Positions 52,624 to 60,217 of a DNA stretch of 64,000 nucleotides are shown one piece after another. Below the pieces are notes generated by a model that was not told the DNA's origin, ran no database searches, and saw only the letters and a list, made by a program, of their open reading frames with translations. Position 1 is the stretch's first letter; each line of letters opens with the position of its first letter. The position numbers and the translations under genes are program-made. The stretch is from an uncultured Robinsoniella sp. (lineage in GTDB: Bacteria > Bacillota > Clostridia > Lachnospirales > Lachnospiraceae), in assembly GCA_900540475.1 (NCBI GenBank), contig UQGG01000002.1, positions 124,001-188,000 of the forward strand. Direction: 5' to 3'.

Positions 52624-55245
52624 CTATTTGCCATAGTATGCAGCTAAATAAATTTCTTTGATTTCCTTCATAAGAGGATATCTTGGGTTTGCTCCTGTAC
52701 ACTGATCATCAAATGCCTGCTCTACCATGTCATCTAATGTATCCAGGAAGTATTTTTCATCTACGCCGTAATCAGCGATACATTTCTTAATCCCGATTTT
52801 TTCTTTTAAGTCTTCTAATGCAGCAATTAATTTTTCGAACGTATCGTTGTCATCCTTGCCTACGATGCCTGCAAAACGAGCTGCTTCCGCATATCTTTCT
52901 TTTGCATGTGGATACTGGTACTGTGAGAAGGTACCCATCTTTGTAGGAACATCAACTGCGTTGAAACGCATAACTCTTGTAAGGATAATAGCATTTGCAA
53001 CACCATGTGGCAGGTGGTGGAATGCACCTAATTTATGAGCAAGAGAGTGGTTGATTCCAAGGAATGCATTAGCGAATGCCATACCTGCCATACAAGCAGC
53101 ATCAGCCATTTTTTCTCTTGCGACCGGATCATTTGCTCCGTTTTCGTATGCAGAAGGAAGATACTGGAATACGTTTTTAATTGCTTTTAATGCAAGACCG
53201 TCTGTGTAGTCTGTAGCCATGATGGAAACGTATGCTTCTAATGCATGTGTCATTACGTCGATACCGGAAGCACTTGTTAAGCCTTTTGGCTGGTTCATCA
53301 TGTTATCAGCATCAATGATTGCCATATTTGGAAGCAATTCATAGTCTGCTAACGGATATTTTACACCTGATTTTTCATCGGTGATAATTGCAAATGGTGT
53401 AACCTCAGAACCTGTACCGGAAGATGTTGGGATCGCTACGAAGTAAGCTTTTTCGCCCATCTTAGGGAAGGTATATACTCTCTTACGGATATCCATGAAG
53501 TCCATAGCCATTCTCATGAAGTCAGCTTCCGGATGTTCGTACATTACCCACATGATCTTAGCAGCATCCATTGCAGATCCACCGCCAAGTGCAATGATGG
53601 TATCCGGTTCGAATTCTGTCATCGCTTTTGCGCCAGCCTGTGCACATGCAAGTGTTGGGTCTGGAGCTACATCAAAGAAACAGGTATGCTGGATTCCCAT
53701 AGCGTCTAATTTTTCTTCAATTGGTTTTACATAACCATTTTTATATAAGAAGCTATCTGTAACGATAAAGCATTTTTTCTTATTCATGATTGTTCCAAGT
53801 TCATCCAGAGCAACCGGCATACAACCTTTTTTGAAGTAAACTTTTTCAGGTGTTCTAAACCACAGCATATTTTCTCTCCTCTCAGCAACTGTCTTAATGT
53901 TGATTAAGTGTTTTACACCAACATTTTCGGAAATGGAGTTACCGCCCCAGGATCCGCATCCAAGTGTTAAAGATGGAGCCAGTTTGAAGTTGTATAAGTC
54001 ACCGATACCACCCTGAGCTGCAGGAGTGTTGATTAATACACGGCAGGTCTTCATAGCTGCTGCGTGTTTTTCCATTTTTTCTTTCTGTGCCGGATGGATG
54101 TACAGGGATGCTGTATGTCCGTATCCGCCGTCAGCTACTAACTGAGCTGCTTTTACAAGAGCTTCATCGAAGTCTTTTGCTTTATATAATGCCAGTACCG
54201 GAGACAATTTCTCGTGTGCGAATTCTTCGCTGATGTCTACAGATTCTACTTCACCGATCAGGATCTTAGTTGCTTCCGGAACTTCTACACCTGCAAGTTT
54301 TGCAATTGTATAAGCGGACTGTCCAACGATCTTAGCGTTTAATGCGCCGTTGATGATGATTGTTTTACGAACCTTATCCAGTTCTTCGCCTTTTAAGAAA
54401 TAGCATCCGCGGTCTGCGAATTCTTTCTTTACTGCGTCATAAATGCTTCCTACTGCTGTTACAGACTGCTCAGAAGCACAGATCATACCATTATCAAATG
54501 TTTTGGAATGGATGATGGAGTTTACTGCAAGTTTTACATCTGCTGTATCATCGATTACAACAGGGGTATTACCAGCACCTACACCTAAAGCAGGTTTTCC
54601 TGAAGAGTATGCGGCTTTAACCATACCAGGACCACCGGTTGCAAGTATGCAGTCTGCTGCTTTCATAACTTCATTTGTTAACTCAAGGGAAGGAACGTCA
54701 ATCCATCCGATGATGCCTTCCGGTGCGCCTGCTTTTACTGCTGCATCTAAAACGATCTTAGCTGCTGCAATGGTACAGTCTTTTGCACGAGGATGTGGGC
54801 TGATGATGATGGCATTTCTGGTCTTCAGAGATATTAAAGTCTTGAAGATCGCTGTTGAAGTCGGGTTCGTTGTGGGAATAACCGCTGCGATTAATCCTAA
54901 CGGCTCTGCAATTTTTTTGATACCAAATGCGGAATCCTCTTCAATCACGCCACAGGTCTTTGTACTTCTGTATGCATTGTAGATATACTCAGCAGCATAA
55001 TGGTTTTTGATAACCTTATCTTCTACAATACCCATACCTGTTTCAGCAACTGCCTGTTTTGCCAGCGGAATACGCTGCATATTAGCTGCCATAGCAGCTT
55101 CAAAAAAGATCTTATCTACCTGTTCCTGTGTGAAAGTAGCAAATACCTTCTGCGCTTCGCGCATAGCAGCCAGTTTCGCATTCAATGCTTCAACACTGTC
55201 AATCACTGCAGGTACTACATTAACCGTGGTTTCTTTCTTAGCCAT
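52624..55245 (-). CDS. adhE: Bifunctional acetaldehyde/alcohol dehydrogenase AdhE
   Basis: Reduces acetyl-CoA to acetaldehyde and then to ethanol with two NADH, regenerating NAD+ in fermentation. The 873 residues show an N-terminal aldehyde dehydrogenase domain (catalytic Cys in NGMICASEQSV, GAGNTPVVID) and a C-terminal iron alcohol dehydrogenase (IALGGGSAMDAAK, SSGTGSEVTPFAI, DVMTHALEAYVS, HSLAHKLGAFHHLPHG). Full length for the family. Start at 55245 after AAGGAGG; the frame extends to 55302. AdhE forms long helical filaments (spirosomes). Confidence 0.97.
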   Translation of the reverse strand: MAKKETTVNVVPAVIDSVEALNAKLAAMREAQKVFATFTQEQVDKIFFEAAMAANMQRIPLAKQAVAETGMGIVEDKVIKNHYAAEYIYNAYRSTKTCGVIEEDSAFGIKKIAEPLGLIAAVIPTTNPTSTAIFKTLISLKTRNAIIISPHPRAKDCTIAAAKIVLDAAVKAGAPEGIIGWIDVPSLELTNEVMKAADCILATGGPGMVKAAYSSGKPALGVGAGNTPVVIDDTADVKLAVNSIIHSKTFDNGMICASEQSVTAVGSIYDAVKKEFADRGCYFLKGEELDKVRKTIIINGALNAKIVGQSAYTIAKLAGVEVPEATKILIGEVESVDISEEFAHEKLSPVLALYKAKDFDEALVKAAQLVADGGYGHTASLYIHPAQKEKMEKHAAAMKTCRVLINTPAAQGGIGDLYNFKLAPSLTLGCGSWGGNSISENVGVKHLINIKTVAERRENMLWFRTPEKVYFKKGCMPVALDELGTIMNKKKCFIVTDSFLYKNGYVKPIEEKLDAMGIQHTCFFDVAPDPTLACAQAGAKAMTEFEPDTIIALGGGSAMDAAKIMWVMYEHPEADFMRMAMDFMDIRKRVYTFPKMGEKAYFVAIPTSSGTGSEVTPFAIITDEKSGVKYPLADYELLPNMAIIDADNMMNQPKGLTSASGIDVMTHALEAYVSIMATDYTDGLALKAIKNVFQYLPSAYENGANDPVAREKMADAACMAGMAFANAFLGINHSLAHKLGAFHHLPHGVANAIILTRVMRFNAVDVPTKMGTFSQYQYPHAKERYAEAARFAGIVGKDDNDTFEKLIAALEDLKEKIGIKKCIADYGVDEKYFLDTLDDMVEQAFDDQCTGANPRYPLMKEIKEIYLAAYYGK

Positions 55246-55295
55246 GTCTGTTCCTCCTTGAATAGGTGAATTTATAATTTGTTTTGGTTCATTTA

Positions 55296-55313
55296 TTGAC
55301 AATTTTTTAACAA
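55296..55313. promoter_or_regulatory. Rex-like operator at the adhE promoter
   Basis: TTGACAATTTTTTAACAA matches TTGTTAANNNNTTAACAA at 12 of 14 fixed positions. It lies four bases after the -10 box over the start site, so bound Rex would block transcription. Confidence 0.7.
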
Positions 55314-55317
55314 GGTC

Positions 55318-55346
55318 ATCATACTATACCGTTAAAATTTTGTCAA
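55318..55346 (-). promoter_or_regulatory. adhE promoter
   Basis: Minus strand TTGACA (55346-55341), 17-base spacer, TATGAT (55323-55318). Transcript start would be near 55311 with a leader of about 65 bases. The rest of the 55347-55530 gap is AT-rich and shows nothing else. Confidence 0.82.
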
Positions 55347-55530
55347 TCCTTTTTTTCAAAAAAGTTCAAAGATTTTTTTACCATCTGAATACCCGTAAGA
55401 TTCCACATTATAACCTGCTTAAATTCGCTATAAATACAGATTTTCTCACAAAAAATCACATTTCAGAAGGACAGCACCCCTAATTATAAAATTTATGTAA
55501 ATTAACCTAGTATTTCCAAAAAGCAAAAAA

Positions 55531-55588
55531 ATATTCCCCAGGTCTGGCGGTATATTTCGTTAATAAAATACCAAACTCTGAGGAATAT
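55531..55588 (-). terminator. Terminator of the cyclophilin gene
   Basis: On the minus strand ATATTCC and part of the adjoining TCAG/TTTGGTAT pair with GGAATAT and ATACCGCC; seven T follow. Long, imperfect stem. Confidence 0.65.
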
Positions 55589-55620
55589 TTATATAGAATT
55601 TTATTTAGTTTGTTAAAAAA

Positions 55621-56142
55621 TTAGCATTTCTCCGGTTCCGGATAATCTGTTCCAAATGTTTCAACTGTCATTGATTTGATCTTCTGTTCGTCTAATGGAC
55701 GGTCACTGTAATCGGTATCTGTTTCTGCAATCTTATTTACAATGTCCATGCCTTCTGTAATTTTACCAAAAGCTGCATAAGAACCATCTAAATGAGGTGA
55801 ATTTTTGTGCATAATGAAGAACTGGGATCCTGCAGAGTTGGGGTCCATTGCTCTTGCCATGGAAAGAACACCTGGTGTATGCTTAAACTGGTTCGCAAAA
55901 CCATTCTGTGAGAACTCGCCTTTAATACTATATCCCGGACCTCCCATACCATTTCCGTTAGGACATCCGCCCTGGATCATAAATCCGTTGATTACACGGT
56001 GAAAAATAATTCCATCATAAAAACCTTTTTTTACAAGGCTGATAAAATTGTTTACACTGTTTGGTGCAATCTCCGGATATAATTCTGCTTTCATAACATC
56101 GCCATTTTCCATAGTAATGGTTACAACTGGATTCTGTGCCAT
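55621..56142 (-). CDS. Peptidyl-prolyl cis-trans isomerase, cyclophilin type
   Basis: A 173-residue cytoplasmic cyclophilin. Seen: FHRVINGFMIQGGCP (catalytic Arg and Phe/Met core), GVLSMARAMDPNSAGSQFFIMH, LDGSYAAFGKITEGMDIV. No signal peptide. It catalyses proline isomerisation in folding. An inverted repeat CCTGCC/GGCAGG at 56173-56195 lies before it; no terminator-like T run. Confidence 0.94.
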   Translation of the reverse strand: MAQNPVVTITMENGDVMKAELYPEIAPNSVNNFISLVKKGFYDGIIFHRVINGFMIQGGCPNGNGMGGPGYSIKGEFSQNGFANQFKHTPGVLSMARAMDPNSAGSQFFIMHKNSPHLDGSYAAFGKITEGMDIVNKIAETDTDYSDRPLDEQKIKSMTVETFGTDYPEPEKC

Positions 56143-56172
56143 AGTTTTTAATTCCTTTCATGTATAATAATC

Positions 56173-56195
56173 CCTGCCAATGAAATGCCGGCAGG
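56173..56195. other. Inverted repeat upstream of the cyclophilin gene
   Basis: CCTGCC (56173-56178) and GGCAGG (56190-56195) around 11 bases. Possible operator or leader hairpin; role unknown. Confidence 0.45.
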
Positions 56196-56388
56196 TTATG
56201 TTACAGACAGTTCTATCTCCTGCCTGTACGAATAAATTATAATATGTAATCTTCAATGATGCAAGGTATATTTGCAGCTTATTTACAGCCTGTCTGCACA
56301 TTGTTTTCCAGCTTCTTAGAAGCTTCTTACCAGCGTATTTTCAGCTTGAATACTGCATATTTACCGGCGCATTACGGCGAATCACTTC

Positions 56389-56417
56389 TTGTCCGCTTCC
56401 CTTATTCATGCTATAAT
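56389..56417 (+). promoter_or_regulatory. Promoter of the Na+/alanine symporter gene
   Basis: TTGTCC (56389-56394), 17 bases, TATAAT (56412-56417) preceded by TGC (extended -10). The start is about 56424, leaving a leader of about 140 bases. Confidence 0.68.
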
Positions 56418-56425
56418 TATGTAAT

Positions 56426-56560
56426 TACACGCCACCGTATTAACTTGTTAAGTCAAATAACCTGCCGCAGGCGGCGTATATTTGAACCTCGTGGCAAATG
56501 CCGGATAAACGCAGGCGCGTCCGTTTGGCTCTTTGCCCACGGAAATAATTATCAGGAGGA
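56426..56560 (+). other. Structured leader of the symporter gene, class unknown
   Basis: Several small hairpins are readable: TTAAC/GTTAA, CCTGC/GCAGG, ATTTG/CAAAT and CCGT/ACGG, with ACGCC and GGCGT pairing around the first two. More GC-rich than flanks. Glycine and other well-known riboswitch cores were not found. Could be an uncharacterised cis-regulatory RNA or only chance pairing. The rest of 56196-56388 shows no feature. Confidence 0.35.
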
Positions 56561-56566
56561 AAGCAA

Positions 56567-57973
56567 ATGAATTTCTCAACGATCTTATCCGATGTTAACA
56601 GTTTTGTCTGGGGGCCCGTCATGCTGGTACTGCTGGTAGGAACCGGCGTATTCATGACAATCCGCCTCAAATTTCTTCCCTGGCGTAACCTGGGTTACGC
56701 TCTCCGGTCCGTTTTTCAAAAAGCCAGTCCGGATATGGATTCCAACAGCGGCGATATATCTCCGTTCCAGTCTCTGATGACGGCTCTCGCCGCTACCATT
56801 GGAACAGGAAACATCGTTGGCGTTGCAACGGCAATGGTTATTGGTGGTCCCGGGGCTCTGGTCTGGATGTGGATCAGTGCTCTGTTTGGTCTTTCTACCA
56901 AGTATGCAGAAAGCGTTCTGGCAGTAAAATACCGGGAAACAAACGTATTTGGTGAGATGGCAGGGGGTCCCATGTATGCTATGAAAAATGGATTCCGGAT
57001 TAAATGGATCGGTTCTGTCCTTGCCGCACTATTTTCTGTTTTTGCAGTTGTGGCTTCTTTTGGAATCGGCAATATGACCCAGGCGAATTCCATCTCTCTT
57101 GCCCTGCACGATACCTTTGGCATTCCTCTTTCTGTAACGGGTGCAGTTATTATGATACTGGCTCTGATCGTACTTGTGGGCGGAATCAAAAGTATTGGCA
57201 AAGTATGTGCTTTGGTTGTACCTTTTATGGCTGTCTTGTATTTTGTCTGCGGGTTAATTGTCATTATCCTTAATATTCGAAATCTTCCTGCCGGGTTTTC
57301 TATGATTATTCAGATGGCATTTTCTCCAAATGCAATTGCCGGGGGCGTAGGGGGCACCATTATTGCCAGCATGCTTTCTGCAATGCGCTGGGGCGTTGCC
57401 AGAGGGGTTTTCTCCAATGAAGCAGGTCTGGGATCAGCTCCCATCGCCGCTGCTGCCGCCAAAACGGACCATCCGTCCAGACAGGGCTATATTAACATGA
57501 CAGGAACCTTCTTTGACACATTGGTTGTCTGCTCCATTACCGGGCTTGCAATCGCCTCCTCCGGCGTTCTGGGTACACTGGGTGCCGACGGGAAAGTCAT
57601 TACCGGCGTTAACCTGACTATCCAGGCATTCTCCACTGCCCTGGGAGGCGCAGGAGGATGGCTTGTCACCATTGGCATTACATTATTTGCCTTCTCCACC
57701 ATTTTAGGCTGGGAATACTATGGTGAAAAATCTTTGGAGTATCTGGTTAAATCGCCGAAGATCACCTATCTTTATCGGGTCATCTTCTGCCTGATTATTT
57801 TTCTTGGTGCTACCACTACTTTACAGGTTGTATGGGATTTTTCAGATACAATGAACGGACTTATGGCAATTCCCAATCTGATCTGCCTGCTGGTATTAAA
57901 TAAAGTAGTAGCCAAAGAATGTTTCGAATTTCAGGATATGGTAATAAGCCCGCACAAAAAAAAGAAACATTAG
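56567..57973 (+). CDS. Sodium:alanine/glycine symporter (AGCS family)
   Basis: A 468-residue carrier with about 11-12 membrane segments. Family features: SFVWGPVMLVLLVGTGVFMTIRLKFLPWRN, the AGCS signature around ALAATIGTGNIVGVATA and the segment RGVFSNEAGLGSAPIAAAAAKTDHPSRQG. It imports alanine or glycine with sodium. GGAGG is nine bases before the ATG. The gene runs against the minus-strand trio downstream and shares a long hairpin with it. Confidence 0.95.
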   Translation: MNFSTILSDVNSFVWGPVMLVLLVGTGVFMTIRLKFLPWRNLGYALRSVFQKASPDMDSNSGDISPFQSLMTALAATIGTGNIVGVATAMVIGGPGALVWMWISALFGLSTKYAESVLAVKYRETNVFGEMAGGPMYAMKNGFRIKWIGSVLAALFSVFAVVASFGIGNMTQANSISLALHDTFGIPLSVTGAVIMILALIVLVGGIKSIGKVCALVVPFMAVLYFVCGLIVIILNIRNLPAGFSMIIQMAFSPNAIAGGVGGTIIASMLSAMRWGVARGVFSNEAGLGSAPIAAAAAKTDHPSRQGYINMTGTFFDTLVVCSITGLAIASSGVLGTLGADGKVITGVNLTIQAFSTALGGAGGWLVTIGITLFAFSTILGWEYYGEKSLEYLVKSPKITYLYRVIFCLIIFLGATTTLQVVWDFSDTMNGLMAIPNLICLLVLNKVVAKECFEFQDMVISPHKKKKH

Positions 57974-57978
57974 AACAG

Positions 57979-58084
57979 AAAAAGCCCATATAGCTTATGC
58001 AGAATGAATTGCTTCCAAAAGTCAGACTAAAAGTATAACTGATGGAAGGCAGTTCACAATGACGTACAGCCATATGAGCTTTTT
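57979..58084. terminator. 106-bp imperfect palindrome between convergent genes
   Basis: AAAAAGC-CATAT at 57979-57991 pairs with ATATG-GCTTTTT at 58072-58084, and inner arms GAATTGC-TTCCA and TGGAAGGCAGTTC also pair, giving arms of about 40 bases with scattered mismatches. It must act as a terminator for both strands, but its length is closer to a small palindromic mobile element. Confidence 0.6.
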
Positions 58085-58088
58085 ACTT

Positions 58089-58622
58089 TTAAAATCCTAA
58101 TTGTTTGCGGTATTTTCCCCATACCCTTGCCTGAAAATAATTGTATGCCTTATCATAAATGAACAGTATAATCTGTCCCAGTGCTGCAGCCGCAAGGAGA
58201 ATCCATCCTGATATCTCACCTGCAAACAGCAGCTTTGGAAACAGGAACAGCATCGGTAAGAATAGTACATTAAAAATAAGATACTTTAAAATCCAGAATA
58301 TCTTACGCCCCTTCGCATTTGGACATACTTTTCCAAGTTTCAGCCATACCAATTCAATTGCCAGTACATAGAGTCCCATAATGGCAAATGTAAGGCAATG
58401 CAGCTTATCCGGTGCTATCAGAAGTCCCAGAATAACTGCTCCTATGTAAAAGCCGGCGCCCAGCTTAATTCCGAATTCCCGGATCATGATCCCAACAAAA
58501 AAGGAAGCCGCACCCAGTAAAAAAAGCGTGTTAAACTGAAATACACCGCTCAGCACCATAAGTACAACCGTAAGCGCCAGCATCAGGCCTGAAAATGCCA
58601 TTTTTTTGCCACTTACATGCAT
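58089..58622 (-). CDS. Membrane protein, unrecognised family
   Basis: A 177-residue protein with about six hydrophobic segments, a basic N-terminus (MHVSGKKMAFSG) and a polar tail (FQARVWGKYRKQLGF). Start taken at 58622, where ATGCATGTAA overlaps the stop of the J-domain gene; a frame extension to 58670 lacks a site. Its coupling with a J-domain gene and DUF5685 suggests a shared task, but no function can be named. Confidence 0.7.
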   Translation of the reverse strand: MHVSGKKMAFSGLMLALTVVLMVLSGVFQFNTLFLLGAASFFVGIMIREFGIKLGAGFYIGAVILGLLIAPDKLHCLTFAIMGLYVLAIELVWLKLGKVCPNAKGRKIFWILKYLIFNVLFLPMLFLFPKLLFAGEISGWILLAAAALGQIILFIYDKAYNYFQARVWGKYRKQLGF

Positions 58623-59236
58623 GAACAAAGATCTCCTCCCATACATTCGCAAAGTGAATCCGCACACCAAAGATCACAGCAGCAGTTTCCGGTGGTACAT
58701 CCTCCTGCAGACCGTCCGTTCCCATAGCTGTTAGACTGGTAACGCTGTCCGTTCCATTGCAGTTGATTCACCAGATTGCGGTATTCCTGGTTACCCGGTT
58801 CCATATTGCATGCCTGCTGTGCCTGGTTCATCGCCTGCACATTGTTGCCAATCCCGGAATTCGCCACTGCACTGTAATAATACCACCTTGCTGTACGATT
58901 CTGCATTCTTGATAACATATTCAGGGCATCCTGATAATATCCCGAATTTATATAATTCGTTACCGATTTCATCTCATTGGAATCATCCTGGCTGCTCTGG
59001 TAGCCGCCGGACGCATTGCTTCCGCTTCCGGAACTGTAGCCGCCTTCCCGTTCTTTCATAATCTGGTCATAGGCTTCCTGTACTTCCTTAAACTTTTCTT
59101 CTGCCAGCCCTGCCAGGGGATTGTTGTTATAAGAATCCGGGTGATATTTCCTGCTCAAATCTCTGTATGCTCTCTTAACTTCATCATTGGTCGCATTGGG
59201 GGATATCCCCAGTACGCTATATGGATCACTTACCAT
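58613..59236 (-). CDS. J-domain co-chaperone with Cys-rich tail
   Basis: A 207-residue protein. Residues 1-65 are a DnaJ domain (DPYSVLGISPNATNDEVKRAYRDLSRKYHPDS, with the HPD motif that activates Hsp70 ATPase). A Gly/Ser linker follows, then a TPR-like helical part (YYQDALNMLSRMQNRTARWYYYSAVAN, MNQAQQACNMEP), and finally a tail with nine Cys in 30 residues (CTTGNCCCDLWC...CSCM), a likely metal or disulfide site. Overlaps both neighbours by about 10 bases. Confidence 0.9.
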   Translation of the reverse strand: MVSDPYSVLGISPNATNDEVKRAYRDLSRKYHPDSYNNNPLAGLAEEKFKEVQEAYDQIMKEREGGYSSGSGSNASGGYQSSQDDSNEMKSVTNYINSGYYQDALNMLSRMQNRTARWYYYSAVANSGIGNNVQAMNQAQQACNMEPGNQEYRNLVNQLQWNGQRYQSNSYGNGRSAGGCTTGNCCCDLWCADSLCECMGGDLCSCM

Positions 59237-60074
59237 CTTTCTGTTCCTTTCCTTCTTTCATTTCTTTTTGTATCTTGTCATACTTTGTCCATACTCCGAC
59301 GTAGAGTATATTCTTCAGGATGTCCACATCCCAAAGGCAGGGCAGTAATTCAAATTCCCTGCTGCACTCTCCCATCATCATATTCAGCATCTGCTCACAG
59401 ACTGCTTCATAATTCTCTTTTCCCTGTAACGGAATCAGAGGATTATAATTACCTTTTACAATATCTTTCTTTACATCTTCATAGGCATCCATAATATATA
59501 TGAACTTGCCAAGGAAAAAGCCCATTTTACGGAGTCGTTCTTCCCACTGGTCTTTTTGGTAAACCAGCAGCTCGCCCATTAATTCACCAAAGGTTCCCGC
59601 TACGGCATCGATATCCGTAATCTGCTTTTTTTCATACTCCTGCAGTTTTTTTAAACAGCGCTGTATGGTTTTGCATTTATCCGGATATTTCTCTATAATG
59701 CTTTTTACACTTTTACCAAGCAGCTTACTGCCTGCAAGCCCCGCCATACTCTTTTCATCTTCCCAGTCATCAATAAAATGATAGTAAGATAGAATTACAT
59801 TCATCTCTGCTGTATATTCTGTAATATCATTTTGCAGCATGTCCATTTTTTTAACCGGATGTACCGCACAGTGATGTTTGCTGTTCTTCATTTTATGTTC
59901 GTACAGAGAAGTAAGCAGAATGGTCACAAAAGTCATATCATAGGTCAGGGTCATTTGGCCGCGAAATCCGAAGTTCTCTTTTAGGGTTCTGCATAAACCA
60001 CAATAATATGCTTTATATTTATAATAATCTTTTACTTTTAACTCCGGTTTATATATGGTAACATAGCCAAACAT
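59226..60074 (-). CDS. DUF5685 family protein
   Basis: A 282-residue soluble protein with the family start FGYVTIYKPELKVKDYYKYKAYYCGLCRTL (CxxC), then many helices and conserved acidic positions (DDWEDEKS, DAYEDVKKDI). The helix-rich fold and paired Asp motifs recall terpene-synthase-like proteins, but this is only a visual likeness. AGGAGA is six bases before the ATG at 60074. It is first in the trio with the J-domain protein, overlapping it by 11 bases. Confidence 0.82.
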   Translation of the reverse strand: MFGYVTIYKPELKVKDYYKYKAYYCGLCRTLKENFGFRGQMTLTYDMTFVTILLTSLYEHKMKNSKHHCAVHPVKKMDMLQNDITEYTAEMNVILSYYHFIDDWEDEKSMAGLAGSKLLGKSVKSIIEKYPDKCKTIQRCLKKLQEYEKKQITDIDAVAGTFGELMGELLVYQKDQWEERLRKMGFFLGKFIYIMDAYEDVKKDIVKGNYNPLIPLQGKENYEAVCEQMLNMMMGECSREFELLPCLWDVDILKNILYVGVWTKYDKIQKEMKEGKEQKDGK

Positions 60075-60217
60075 GTACAATCTCCTAATCTTTTCGCCTT
60101 CATAGGGGATTATACTATATTCATTTCAAAAATACCAGTTAACTTTATATAAATTATTGGGCTTAATGACTGCTGAGCTGGCTCCGGGAGTTATATCAGC
60201 AGCCATTTTCATTGCAT

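Noticed and set aside
54443..55269. Plus-strand ORFs opposite adhE
   Set aside because: Shadow frames of a full-length, well-recognised gene.
56143..56566. Glycine riboswitch before the symporter
   Set aside because: The conserved cores of the glycine riboswitch were not seen; only generic hairpins.
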